Of a stretch of DNA of 64,000 bases, positions 1-7,725 are shown one piece after another. The position numbers were made by a program, and so were the translations under genes. The stretch's first letter is position 1. Each line of letters opens with the position of its first letter. The stretch comes from Bacillota bacterium (GTDB taxonomy: Bacteria > Bacillota > Clostridia > Lachnospirales > Lachnospiraceae): positions 124,001 to 188,000 of the forward strand of contig JAEYLX010000075.1 in assembly GCA_023407575.1 (NCBI GenBank), read 5' to 3'. The notes under the pieces were generated by a model. The model searched no databases. It was not told where the DNA came from and saw only the letters and a program-made list of their open reading frames with translations.

Positions 1-1
1 A

Positions 2-409
2 CAGGGAGTTCACTTTACAACCACAGAAGACGTTTTAAGACAGAGCGATTTTATCTCTCTTAATTGCCCTTTAAACGAATCAACCAGGCATATGATTAAT
101 AAAGAAACACTGACAATGATGAAACCAACAGCCTACTTAATCAACACAGCAAGAGGGGCTCTTATTGATGAAAAAGCATTGATTTATGCATTACAAAACA
201 ATGTTATTGCAGGTGCAGGCTTAGATGTTCAGGAAGCAGAACCCTTAGATGATTCAAGTCCGTTGTACACAATGGATAATGTTATCCTTACTCCACACAT
301 GGGATGGCGGGGTTTAGAAACCAGACAGCGTCTGGTATCGCTCATCCAGCAAAATATTAGTTCTTTTACTAAAGGACAACCAATTAACAGAGTAGACCAA
401 ACGAAATAA
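2..409 (+). CDS. D-isomer 2-hydroxyacid dehydrogenase, C-terminal part (5' truncated by window edge)
   Basis: The frame is open from base 2, so the gene starts before the window; an internal ATG at 92 is not the true start. The readable part holds the end of the NAD-binding domain and the C-terminal catalytic segment of the 2-hydroxyacid dehydrogenase family, which reduces 2-keto acids with NAD(P)H. Family signatures are SLNCPLNESTRHMIN, the catalytic-Arg segment LINTARGALID, the Glu region LDVQEAEPL and the catalytic His in LTPHMG. The exact substrate (phosphoglycerate, glycerate, lactate or other) cannot be told. A perfect hairpin terminator follows. A related full-length gene lies at 39582-40508. 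Confidence 0.85.
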   Translation, partial: QGVHFTTTEDVLRQSDFISLNCPLNESTRHMINKETLTMMKPTAYLINTARGALIDEKALIYALQNNVIAGAGLDVQEAEPLDDSSPLYTMDNVILTPHMGWRGLETRQRLVSLIQQNISSFTKGQPINRVDQTK

Positions 410-470
410 TAGCAATATCACATTATATGTTAACTATTTTCCAAATCCATATTCCATACAAATACAAATG

Positions 471-513
471 TTATGCCCCTATAATCGTGGAAAACGCCAT
501 TATAGGGGCATAA
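471..513 (+). terminator. Rho-independent terminator
   Basis: Perfect 15-bp inverted repeat (471-485 with 499-513, arm TTATGCCCCTATAAT) around a 13-nt loop, followed by TTTATG. It sits 61 bases after the dehydrogenase stop codon. Its AT-rich base could also serve the minus-strand gene ending at 613, so it may be bidirectional. Confidence 0.8.
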
Positions 514-612
514 TTTATGAAAGCGCAATGATACCTTACTGAGATTCTCGATGAAGAGCAAGAGTATCAGCGGCTTTAGAATAACAGTATATTTACCAGG
601 TATGTGCGCTGC

Positions 613-1305
613 TTAAAAAACCAAGCTACCACCATGATAGCAGATAACCTCTTTCGCTTCGTAGGACTTGATTTTTTGAAGTGATTCCTCTGCTTTTATA
701 CTATCTAATGTAAATTGCGGATTAGCAATTACCAGCTCCCCATTCTCTAGAGCTGCCGCATCCCCTGTAATCATAACTTTTTTCTCATTGATATAGATAG
801 AAATATGACCCGGTGTATGCCCTGGTGTTCCAATAATGGTACAACCTCCGCACCAAGCAAGGATATCTCCATCATCTACTTTTAAATCCACTGCTACAGG
901 CTGAACATTTTTCAGTATCTTGCAGAACTGCAGCCCAAATTGCTGTTGCTCCTCAGGCAAAGTCAGCTGTAATGCTTCTGCCTGTTCCAATCGAAGTGAT
1001 TTCAATTCACCTGAAATATAGGGTGCTTCCTCTTTACTGGCAACAACCTGTATCTGCGGATATTCCTGTTTTAATGCAAATGCTGCACCCATATGGTCGT
1101 GATCTTGATGCGTAATTAAAACATGGGTTAGATCAGCACATTTAAGATTGTTTTGTTCCATCGCCTGCTTAATTGCAGGTAAAAAACCTGTATAACCGCA
1201 GTCTATTAGAATCATATTCTGATTATCAACCAATACAACTGGGTGGATTACATCCTCAGCTTCTCCAAACTTGAATTCTATATCTAACACTATAATTTTA
1301 TTCAT
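613..1305 (-). CDS. MBL fold metallo-hydrolase
   Basis: A 230-residue cytosolic metallo-beta-lactamase-fold hydrolase. The metal-binding core is visible: THQDHDHMG near residue 65, GTPGHTPGHIS near 160, GDAA near 179, and a final His in CYHGG near 223. This set fits the generic glyoxalase II/MBL family with two metal ions; the substrate is unknown. The start is preceded by AGGAGATAGACTG at a good distance. It lies just downstream of the frameshifted TetR gene on the same strand, so it is a plausible target or operon partner of that regulator. It is not a beta-lactamase by any direct evidence. Confidence 0.88.
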   Translation of the reverse strand: MNKIIVLDIEFKFGEAEDVIHPVVLVDNQNMILIDCGYTGFLPAIKQAMEQNNLKCADLTHVLITHQDHDHMGAAFALKQEYPQIQVVASKEEAPYISGELKSLRLEQAEALQLTLPEEQQQFGLQFCKILKNVQPVAVDLKVDDGDILAWCGGCTIIGTPGHTPGHISIYINEKKVMITGDAAALENGELVIANPQFTLDSIKAEESLQKIKSYEAKEVICYHGGSLVF

Positions 1306-1347
1306 CAGTCTATCTCCTACTATGTTTTAAGCAATAACTATAAATTA

Positions 1348-1873
1348 TTATATCTGTGAAAGGATCATTGCCATGTCCTCAGGCGGCAATATGATATCCT
1401 TCGTCGCCCAAGTCAACATTACGTTCCAATACCCCCCCGATTCTATAGGTAAATGCATATTCTAATGGAACATTTAGAGAATCCCTGCCTATCAGAAATT
1501 CAGAGTGTTCTCTTGAGAAATCCTCAAACTGCTGAAATACAAAATCACTCAACCCACATTTTTTAATATTTCTGATAAAATATAAATGTTGACTCCAAAA
1601 TTCAAAGAATATTTTAGCAGCAGTAAATTTAGTTGTCTCTGCCAGCATCCCATACATCTTAATATACTCTTCACTAAGAAGCTTGGTATATTGCTCTAAC
1701 ACATCATTCTTTGAACTAAAATTACGATAGAAGGTTCGTCGATCCAACTCTGCACTTTGACAAATCTGGGATACAGTAATTTTATCATATTCAGTTATCT
1801 CCATCAATTCCAGCAGTGCTTTCATTATCCACTGTTGTGATCGTTGTGCTGTTGGATTAATACTCTGGAGCAT
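1348..1873 (-). pseudogene. TetR/AcrR family regulator with single-base frameshift
   Basis: The N-terminal helix-turn-helix is typical (ITVSQICQSAELDRRTFYRNF). The start at 1873 is chosen because AAAGGAGG (minus strand, about 1880-1887) precedes it; a longer start at 1903 is unlikely. The frame as read ends at 1379 after an atypical tail. If the run of seven G on the minus strand (1432-1438) is read as six, translation continues as IGGYWNVMLTWATKD then LPPEDMAMILSQI and stops at 1348. This matches the C-terminal pattern of the sister regulators (TGG, W, SPEEMA). So the gene is either truly broken, phase-variable at the homopolymer, or carries a sequencing error. The ligand is unknown. Confidence 0.8.
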
Positions 1874-1960
1874 TTTGCATCCTCCTTTATGAGATAACGT
1901 CACAAAATCATTCCCTTTGTAGCACTTACTCTTCCTCTATTGCTCTTTTTCATTTTCCCC

Positions 1961-2001
1961 ATTATACTATACAAAACAAACCGCTACAAGCGTAGCGGTT
2001 T
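1961..2001 (-). promoter_or_regulatory. Promoter with perfect palindrome upstream of the frameshifted TetR gene
   Basis: On the minus strand TTGTAG (1989-1984) and TATAAT (1966-1961) are separated by 17 bases, a good sigma-A promoter. A perfect 10-bp inverted repeat, AAACCGCTAC with GTAGCGGTTT around AAGC (1978-2001), covers the -35 element. It could be an operator, perhaps for the adjacent TetR protein; a hairpin terminator role is the alternative, but there is no T-tract. Confidence 0.5.
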
Positions 2002-2046
2002 AATCTATAACTGTTAGGAGGATATTCCTTTGACCGCTCATTTCGA

Positions 2047-2439
2047 TTGCTTGATATGCGTTTTCATTACAACAGTAAAATGATAAGTCAAGCGTTTGAA
2101 CAAATCAGTAGTGAAGGCCGAACAGCTTATCAAAAGTATTTAGTGTTGGATTTTATATTTATTGTATTCTTTTTAACTACTATGATAATCATTTCGAATA
2201 TTGCAGTTGTTGCACCGTATGTTAGAATATTTCTTTATATCATTTGTGGATTGCGAGCAATGTCTGATGTGATTGAAAATATATTACTTTTACATATGCT
2301 TGGGCAATATCCTATATTCAATAATACGATAGCAGTAATATGCTCCTGGTTCACAACCTTTAAATTTATTATGCTATACCTTTGGTTAATATCAGTTATT
2401 CTTCCTCCTGTTTTAAGAGGCGTAAAATCACTTAACTGA
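2047..2439 (+). CDS. Small integral membrane protein, probably N-terminally truncated
   Basis: 130 codons beginning with TTG. After a soluble stretch (residues 1-30) come three to four hydrophobic segments, near 32-50, 55-72, 88-104 and 105-125. The pattern RFHYN...GRTAYQKYLVLDFIF resembles a family of uncharacterised membrane proteins that normally carry an extra N-terminal membrane helix before this point; that helix is absent here. A TAGGAGG site at about 2015-2020 is followed by a TTG at 2030 in another frame (MTAHFDC, stops after 17 codons). This suggests a frameshift or deletion at the 5' end. The last 12 bases overlap the convergent glycosylase gene. Function unknown; possibly a gene remnant. 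Confidence 0.5.
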   Translation: MLDMRFHYNSKMISQAFEQISSEGRTAYQKYLVLDFIFIVFFLTTMIIISNIAVVAPYVRIFLYIICGLRAMSDVIENILLLHMLGQYPIFNNTIAVICSWFTTFKFIMLYLWLISVILPPVLRGVKSLN

Positions 2440-3039
2440 TACATATTCATTATCTTCTATATAAAATCTCCAAGGGTAGTCTTTCGCTTCCTCTGCATAG
2501 TCAATACCCACTCGTTTTGTTGTAATAATACTTAAGTTCTTGCTTTCATCCTCCTCGACATATACTTCATTGCCACACAAATCCATTCCATTAAAGCTCC
2601 TGTCTAAGGATAATGCATTACATAACTTTCCAGGTCCATTTGTAAGGCCTCTGCGCTGACTTTTTATTAACTCATTGGCTGACTTACCAAATCTCTTTTG
2701 TGCCATCCACTCGGTCCCTTCCAGCGGTTCAAGTGCTCTGATTAAAACTGCTTGAGGTATCTCTTTTTCATTACATACTATATTAAAACAGCAGTACATT
2801 CCATAGATTAAGAATATATAAGAAAATCCAGGACTTCCATACATAACCTCCACTCTTGATGTTCTTCTGCCACCATAGGAATGCGCTGCTTTATCTTCTA
2901 CTCCCATATAGGCTTCTGTTTCTATAATCCTAGCTGAAATTCTTTGACCGTCAATTTCGTGTACCAGCACCTTTCCCAGAATCTCCCTGGCAACGATTAT
3001 TGAGTCTCGGTTATAAAATTTCCTCTCCAATTTTTTCAC
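2428..3039 (-). CDS. mpg: DNA-3-methyladenine glycosylase (Mpg/AAG family)
   Basis: A 203-residue base-excision repair enzyme that removes alkylated purines. The family core is clear: VAREILGKVLVHE near residue 18, ARIIETEAYMG near 36-46 with the catalytic Glu, DKAAHSYGGRRTSR, MYGSPGFSYIFLIYGMYCCFNIVC near 66-90, and LTNGPGKLCNALSL. The length is standard for the monofunctional bacterial enzyme. GGAGG lies at a good distance before the start. It overlaps the convergent membrane-protein gene by 12 bases. It appears monocistronic. Confidence 0.93.
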   Translation of the reverse strand: MKKLERKFYNRDSIIVAREILGKVLVHEIDGQRISARIIETEAYMGVEDKAAHSYGGRRTSRVEVMYGSPGFSYIFLIYGMYCCFNIVCNEKEIPQAVLIRALEPLEGTEWMAQKRFGKSANELIKSQRRGLTNGPGKLCNALSLDRSFNGMDLCGNEVYVEEDESKNLSIITTKRVGIDYAEEAKDYPWRFYIEDNEYVSVK

Positions 3040-3083
3040 TGTAATCCTCCTTATCAGACATCTGTAGCTATCCTGCTTTTTCG

Positions 3084-3875
3084 TTAATAACCATTTAGTC
3101 TTGCCAACTCCTGCCAGGAGATATCCGGATGTGTATACCTCTTCCTGTTTTGTGTTTTATCCTTGTAGTTGATTGCATTCACAGGACAATGATGAATACA
3201 GGCTAAACATTGTTCACAGTGATGCTTAAAATATGGCTTTCTGTCCTGACCGTACTCAATGTTGTTTACCGGACATACTTTCCCACATATACCGCAATGA
3301 ATACATGCGGAGGATACATTAAAATGTTTATCCATATGAGGCACAAAGTGAGAAAAACCTTTATTAATTATATGGTTTAATGATTTGTATTTTAATTCTG
3401 TCAGAGTGGTAGTTCTTTTCTTTATGTTATTAATAATTGATTCTAAATCAAAGGCCGATTGGCGTGTTTCCTCTTCTACGGTATCACTCATGTTATACAT
3501 AATGACATAGTTTGAAAACATATCAAGCTTTTCAGCGTAATTTAGATTAATTTCTTTTCTCTTTAATAAATGGTACAATTGAGCTGTTGCATTGCCCGCA
3601 GCAACAATACTTCCACAGGTTGCAACTGCAAAAAAGTAGGCTTTCTTATTATTTTTAACATCTAAATGTAAAATAAAATCCTGAACCTTTAAAGGTATTC
3701 CTCGAAAGTACGTCGGATAAATAAAACCAATGACATCGTATTCCTCTGTTAGGGTATATTCCTTATGACTGCCCATAGATACAATATCACAGTTTTCCAG
3801 TTCTTCAGAGATTTTCTTTGCAGCCCATAAGCTGTTACCTGTTCCTGAAAAGACAAAAATAATGCTCTTACTCAT
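3084..3875 (-). CDS. EFR1 family ferredoxin: flavodoxin-like domain plus two [4Fe-4S] clusters
   Basis: A 263-residue cytosolic electron carrier or oxidoreductase. The N-terminus is flavodoxin-like with an FMN phosphate loop (VFSGTGNSLWAA, residues 7-18). The C-terminal third holds two ferredoxin motifs, CIHCGICGKVCPVNN near 191-205 and CEQCLACIHHCP near 220-231. The physiological partner of such proteins is not established. It lies downstream of a minus-strand nitroreductase gene (3941-4651), so the two may form a redox operon, with the divergent TetR gene at 4853 as likely regulator. A close paralogue is at 53223-54038; both end with the same KDKTQNRKRY...HPDI tail. Confidence 0.88.
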   Translation of the reverse strand: MSKSIIFVFSGTGNSLWAAKKISEELENCDIVSMGSHKEYTLTEEYDVIGFIYPTYFRGIPLKVQDFILHLDVKNNKKAYFFAVATCGSIVAAGNATAQLYHLLKRKEINLNYAEKLDMFSNYVIMYNMSDTVEEETRQSAFDLESIINNIKKRTTTLTELKYKSLNHIINKGFSHFVPHMDKHFNVSSACIHCGICGKVCPVNNIEYGQDRKPYFKHHCEQCLACIHHCPVNAINYKDKTQNRKRYTHPDISWQELARLNGY

Positions 3876-3940
3876 ACTATATACTCCTATATCATTTAGA
3901 ATTACTTTCTTAAATTACTTGCTTAAATTACTCTCTTAAA

Positions 3941-4651
3941 TTATTTGCTTAAATGAAAAATGCCTCCATTACCAAACTCAAATGTTCCACCTGCTTCAAT
4001 CTCAAAATGTTTCTTAGCAATACCTAAATCAATCAGATCTGCTCCATAGTCATCAGCAATTTGAGCACTTAGGAGGTTCTTTTCATACTTAAATATAGCT
4101 TTCTGTGTGTTTTTGGCACTTGGAGCAAGTAATACCGCTTTCATTCCTGCTTGTATCCATTGAGGCAAAGGCTGATCGCTTACAGTTCGTTCTTCTATGG
4201 TTCTTACTTTTCTGTGTATAATTGATCGCATCATTTTTTCTTTCAAAGAGGTTCCTGCCACCTTACCTACAACAATGACACAAGCCAGCTCCTCGTTATC
4301 ATCAACAATTAATTCATCCTTATCAAAAGTTCCACCAACCCAGCAGGTTCCCAGACCCAGATCAGTTATATCAAGTACCAAATCTTCTCCATAATACCCT
4401 ATCTTTTCCTTGAAATTTTTATCCTCTTTATTTCCTTTCATTAATATGACAGAACGCACATTTACAAATAAACCATATGTCTTTCTTAACTTCTGAAAAG
4501 CACCGCTTCCATCCTCCAGGAAAGATATTGTTAATCCAGATGCTTTATTTAAATCATTAATCTTTGATATGATGTTTCCCTTTTCCTGTGCTGTAATTGG
4601 CTCACTTTCAAACTTTCTTCGTGAGATTCTATTTTCTATTGCACTGCGCAT
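3941..4651 (-). CDS. Nitroreductase family protein (TM1586-like, duplicated half)
   Basis: 236 residues. The N-terminus AIENRISRRKFESEPIT is the usual nitroreductase opening, and DITDLGLGTCWVGGTFDKDEL near 91-115 and the second half (PQWIQAGMKAVLLAPSAKNTQ) fit the putative TM nitroreductase type, in which a tandem of two halves forms one FMN site. Probably uses NAD(P)H and FMN; the substrate is unknown. The start is preceded by CGGAGG. It leads the EFR1 gene, and the spacer to the divergent TetR gene contains promoter and repeat elements. Repeated TTAAATTAC-type units separate it from the EFR1 gene. Confidence 0.82.
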   Translation of the reverse strand: MRSAIENRISRRKFESEPITAQEKGNIISKINDLNKASGLTISFLEDGSGAFQKLRKTYGLFVNVRSVILMKGNKEDKNFKEKIGYYGEDLVLDITDLGLGTCWVGGTFDKDELIVDDNEELACVIVVGKVAGTSLKEKMMRSIIHRKVRTIEERTVSDQPLPQWIQAGMKAVLLAPSAKNTQKAIFKYEKNLLSAQIADDYGADLIDLGIAKKHFEIEAGGTFEFGNGGIFHLSK

Positions 4652-4765
4652 TATGTTACCTCCGAGTTAATTTAGTATTCTTGCTTATTATTCCCTTCTG
4701 TTACATTCACAGAATTAAATCTTATGTTTTTATAGACCTTTATAATATTCATTGCAATTTTGACG

Positions 4766-4794
4766 TTGCGTTTGTAACACCTTAACTGTATAAT
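4766..4794 (+). promoter_or_regulatory. Promoter and candidate operator of the TetR gene at 4853
   Basis: TTGCGT (4766-4771), 17-bp spacer, TATAAT (4789-4794). The imperfect palindrome GTTGCGTTTGTAAC (about 4764-4777) covers the -35 element, and TGACGTTACA recurs at 4831-4840 just before the ribosome binding site. Either could bind the TetR protein; this is inference from position and symmetry. Confidence 0.5.
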
Positions 4795-4852
4795 AATACC
4801 TGAAATATAAAAACTCAAGTGAATTCTACCTGACGTTACAAAGGAGGACTAT

Positions 4853-5413
4853 TTGTCAATGAAAAATAAAAATAACGTCTTACAAAACCAGATAGCGAAA
4901 GAAAGTATTTTTACAGCACTTATGATTTTAATGGAGCAAAAGAGCTTTAAAGAAATTACTATCACTGAATTAACAGAAAAGGCTGGTGTATCACGCATGG
5001 CCTTTTACAGAAATTATAACCAGATGGAAGATGTTATTTCGAATTACTTAAAGGAATATTTAGAAGTCTATTCCAGTCAAATATTGAATAAAGAAAATTT
5101 TGATACTTACGAAAGTGCACGCTTATATTTCGCATGTTTTAGAACACAGGAAAAATTAATTACAAATTTAATTCAATTTAATTTGACTAATTTATTATTT
5201 GAAAGCAACATTGAATTTTTCCATACTCTTTTTAAAAATTTATGTGAAAAAGCATGTTCCTCTACCAAGCAAAAATACTATGCGGAATTTATAGCAGGGG
5301 GCTTCTATAAGGTTCTAATTGAATGGGCAAAAAATGGTATGAACGAAAGTGATGCAGATATGGCTAGCTTTATTAATTCCCTCAACATAAATAAAACCGT
5401 CACATTCGCGTAA
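4853..5413 (+). CDS. TetR/AcrR family transcriptional regulator
   Basis: About 186 residues. The N-terminal helix-turn-helix is ITITELTEKAGVSRMAFYRNYNQMED (residues about 35-60); the C-terminal domain is the helical ligand/dimer domain of the type ending AGGFYKVLIEWAKNGMNES. AAAGGAGG (4840-4847) lies 5 bases before the TTG at 4853 and 11 before the ATG at 4859, so either may start translation. It is transcribed away from the nitroreductase/EFR1 pair and is the likely local repressor. It is a sister of the regulators at 1348-1873 and 6138-6710. The inducer is unknown. Confidence 0.88.
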   Translation: MSMKNKNNVLQNQIAKESIFTALMILMEQKSFKEITITELTEKAGVSRMAFYRNYNQMEDVISNYLKEYLEVYSSQILNKENFDTYESARLYFACFRTQEKLITNLIQFNLTNLLFESNIEFFHTLFKNLCEKACSSTKQKYYAEFIAGGFYKVLIEWAKNGMNESDADMASFINSLNINKTVTFA

Positions 5414-5423
5414 CGGCTTTATT
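5390..5423 (+). terminator. Terminator hairpin at the end of the TetR gene
   Basis: Imperfect inverted repeat AATAAAACCGT (5390-5400) with ACGGCTTTATT (5413-5423), overlapping the last codons of the TetR gene and lying before the convergent HXXEE gene. It may act on both strands. Confidence 0.5.
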
Positions 5424-5462
5424 ACAACCTATTAAACTATTTATACAGGAAACATTATTATT

Positions 5463-6008
5463 CTATTGCTGGTTCGAATATTTGTATAGCAGTTTAGACC
5501 AGTATCCCATGGCTTTGTGCAGTACTGGTATAATAATTATCATTAAAACAATTCCTAATAAGGAGAATAATAGAATCATTTCCAGATCATAGTGTAATAT
5601 CGTTTTTGCTTTATAAATAAACCAGATGCTTGGCAGTAGAAAAATAATTGATGTGATTACACCTGGAACGTAATGCTTAAAGTAAATACACACTAAGATA
5701 TGGACGAAAATAAAATGTATTGTAATACCTAAGAAAGCACTAAACCAAAGAAAATAGCTATGAAAAGTCACTGATAGAAAACTAATGAGCGAAATCAATA
5801 AAAATTCGACCTCCACTCCTATAGAAAAAGTAGGCGTTTGACATACCTTTATATAATTTAAGCCAAATGGTTGCCTTTTGGGCCAAACTTTGTTAATCTC
5901 TTCTCTGTAGCGGTTGCCCCATACCTCTGCCATAATAATTTCTTCAAAATCATGGATCATAAAAATGACTGGAAACATCCAGACGATAAAATTCATAGTA
6001 TTCATCAT
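5463..6008 (-). CDS. HXXEE domain membrane protein
   Basis: 181 residues. Near the N-terminus a hydrophobic segment runs into the signature MIHDFEEIIMAEVW (residues about 17-30), the H-x-x-E-E motif that names this family. Four further hydrophobic stretches (about 58-76, 84-104, 112-128, 141-165) make it a polytopic membrane protein. The conserved acidic/His pair suggests metal or proton chemistry in the membrane, but no function is established. The start has AAGGAG seven bases upstream. A strong promoter with a palindrome in its spacer (6054-6081) lies before it, shared with the divergent TetR gene at 6138, which is its probable regulator. Confidence 0.82.
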   Translation of the reverse strand: MMNTMNFIVWMFPVIFMIHDFEEIIMAEVWGNRYREEINKVWPKRQPFGLNYIKVCQTPTFSIGVEVEFLLISLISFLSVTFHSYFLWFSAFLGITIHFIFVHILVCIYFKHYVPGVITSIIFLLPSIWFIYKAKTILHYDLEMILLFSLLGIVLMIIIIPVLHKAMGYWSKLLYKYSNQQ

Positions 6009-6053
6009 ATTGATCTCCTTTTATTGTCACACTTGTGTCGATCGGCAATTCCA

Positions 6054-6081
6054 ATTATAATGGTTAGAGTAACCAAGTCAA
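6054..6081 (-). promoter_or_regulatory. Promoter with palindromic operator filling the spacer (HXXEE gene)
   Basis: On the minus strand TTGACT (6081-6076), 16-bp spacer, TATAAT (6059-6054). The spacer is almost entirely the perfect palindrome TGGTTA-CTC-TAACCA (6075-6061). An operator at this place would block or remodel sigma-A polymerase, as for TetR repressors or MerR activators. The divergent TetR gene next door is the simplest candidate. Confidence 0.6.
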
Positions 6082-6137
6082 TTGTTTCGACATAATAGCT
6101 ACACATTGGAAAATATGTGACGATAGGAGAAATAATT

Positions 6138-6710
6138 ATGTCCTATAAAAATAAAGGGAATCCCGTATCCAACAAGTCAAAACTGTGGATGGAAAATACA
6201 CTGCTGAAGTTAATGCAGACAGAGAATTATCAGGAAATTACCATACAGGAGATTACAGATAATGCCGGGCTTTCCAGACGTACTTTTTACCGAAACTACT
6301 CCTCAAAGGATGAAATAATGGAAGGTTGTTTCTATAAAATATGGATAGAATATAGATCGCTTCTCTCTAAGCAAAAAGATTTATCATTACCAAATATTGC
6401 CAGAGTATTTTTTACGGTAATGGAAAAGCATTTATGTTTTCTTTCACTTGTGAACCGTCATCAATTGCTCCCACTTTTTCTTACAAAGATTGATGTGCTT
6501 TTACCTGTAGCTTTTGATGAGGTAAAAGGAGAAAACACTCCATTTTCTAAAGAAAGTATTCAGTATGCTTTAACCTTTAGTACTGGTGGCTTTATACGTA
6601 TCCTTATCCGGTGGCTAAATGACAGCGTGCAGAAATCACCGGAAGAAATGGCTGCACTTGTAGAAGATTTTATTGCAATCTGTACCTATCCCATTAGGTC
6701 AAATGAATAG
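6138..6710 (+). CDS. TetR/AcrR family transcriptional regulator
   Basis: 190 residues from the ATG at 6138, chosen because AGGAG (6125-6129) lies 8 bases upstream; a GTG at 6117 in frame precedes the ribosome site and is rejected. Helix-turn-helix ITIQEITDNAGLSRRTFYRNYSSKDE, then a helical C-terminal domain ending STGGFIRILIRWLNDSVQKSPEEMA. Divergent from the HXXEE gene and upstream of a YczE-like membrane protein gene; it may control either. It is the third member of the same TetR subgroup within 5 kb. Confidence 0.9.
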   Translation: MSYKNKGNPVSNKSKLWMENTLLKLMQTENYQEITIQEITDNAGLSRRTFYRNYSSKDEIMEGCFYKIWIEYRSLLSKQKDLSLPNIARVFFTVMEKHLCFLSLVNRHQLLPLFLTKIDVLLPVAFDEVKGENTPFSKESIQYALTFSTGGFIRILIRWLNDSVQKSPEEMAALVEDFIAICTYPIRSNE

Positions 6711-6712
6711 CC

Positions 6713-6775
6713 TGCAAATACCATAAATGAACTTTAATCGTGTTCATGATTTTGTTACTTCCAACGGTATTTGCA
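6713..6775. repeat. Nested inverted repeat in the 6711-6938 spacer
   Basis: Outer arms TGCAAATACC (6713-6722) and GGTATTTGCA (6766-6775) are perfect; inside them TGAAC (6728-6732) pairs with GTTCA (6742-6746). No T-tract follows. It may fold as RNA after the TetR gene or be a short relic element. The rest of the spacer carries two CACTTCGT repeats and nothing that I recognise. Confidence 0.4.
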
Positions 6776-6938
6776 AGCCAGCTTGCATTACCTCATTCCA
6801 CTTTCATTTTATTCTGTAAAAAACACATGATACTGACACTTCGTGCCAGTGATGCGCGCTCACTTCGTTCGGAACTGATAAAATATCTGTCGACATTTTA
6901 TTATATTAATGTAAATCGCTCTTAGAAAGGATTTTATT

Positions 6939-7598
6939 ATGAAACAATTTTATATTCGTCTACTACGCTTATTCTGTGGACTATTTCTATATGCAGTAGG
7001 AATTGTAGTCACACTAAATGCCAATATCGGATACGCTCCCTGGGAAGTTTTCCATGTCGGATTCTCAAAAACAACAGGAATCAGCCTTGGTACTGCTTCC
7101 ATTATAGTTGGAGCAATTATTTTAATCCTAACCATATTGCTTGGAGAAAAAGTAGGGCTTGGCACCATTTTAAATATGGTATTAATTGGGGTTTTTCTCG
7201 ATGTAATTCTTGGATTACATATCATACCCTCGACTCATAACTTCGCAATCGGAATCCTAATGTTAATCGCAGGGTTATTCATTATTGCTTTAGCCTCCTA
7301 TTTTTACATCGGATCAGCCTTTGGAGCAGGCCCAAGGGATAGCTTAATGGTTGCACTTACTCGAAAAACAAGGCTACCAGTAGGCGTCTGCCGTGGAACA
7401 ATAGAGCTTTTAGCAGTATTTGCAGGTTGGAGACTCGGTGGTATGTTTGGTATTGGTACCATTATTTCTGCTTTTGCAATTGGTTTTTGTGTCCAGACAA
7501 CCTTTAAACTGCTTAGATTTGACACAACTAAGATTCAACACGAAACCTTGGGATTGACTTATAAAAACCTCTTTGTTGTAAAAAAATCTGCAAGATAA
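6939..7598 (+). CDS. YczE/YitT-type integral membrane protein
   Basis: 219 residues with five hydrophobic segments. The opening RLLRLFCGLFLYAVGIVVTLNANIGYAPWEVFHVGFS, then GTASIIVGAIILILTILLGEK, GAGPRDSLMVALTRKT and a Gly-rich last helix are typical of the YczE/YyaS/YitT group of membrane proteins, whose transport substrate is not known. AAAGG lies 9 bases before the ATG. It follows a TetR gene on the same strand after a 228-bp spacer, so it is likely to have its own promoter but could be under that regulator. A strong bidirectional terminator follows. Confidence 0.82.
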   Translation: MKQFYIRLLRLFCGLFLYAVGIVVTLNANIGYAPWEVFHVGFSKTTGISLGTASIIVGAIILILTILLGEKVGLGTILNMVLIGVFLDVILGLHIIPSTHNFAIGILMLIAGLFIIALASYFYIGSAFGAGPRDSLMVALTRKTRLPVGVCRGTIELLAVFAGWRLGGMFGIGTIISAFAIGFCVQTTFKLLRFDTTKIQHETLGLTYKNLFVVKKSAR

Positions 7599-7669
7599 AA
7601 TGATAATTCAATTACTTGCCATAAAAATTAAATAAGACAATATAACAAGTCTTTTCACGTGTCATGAAT

Positions 7670-7716
7670 ACAAAAATCCCAGAGGGTGCTATTCTTGCAC
7701 CTCCTGGGATTTTTGT
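7670..7716. terminator. Bidirectional terminator
   Basis: Long inverted repeat with arms CAAAAATCCCAGAGGGTGC (7671-7689) and GCACCTCCTGGGATTTTTG (7697-7715), one mismatched pair step, between two convergent genes. A-run on one side and T-run on the other make it usable in both directions. Confidence 0.85.
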
Positions 7717-7725
7717 AAACCTTTC

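Noticed and set aside
514..612. Short frame MKAQ... and IFTRYVRCLK pieces
   Set aside because: Broken by stops in every frame; only noise between a terminator and the MBL gene.
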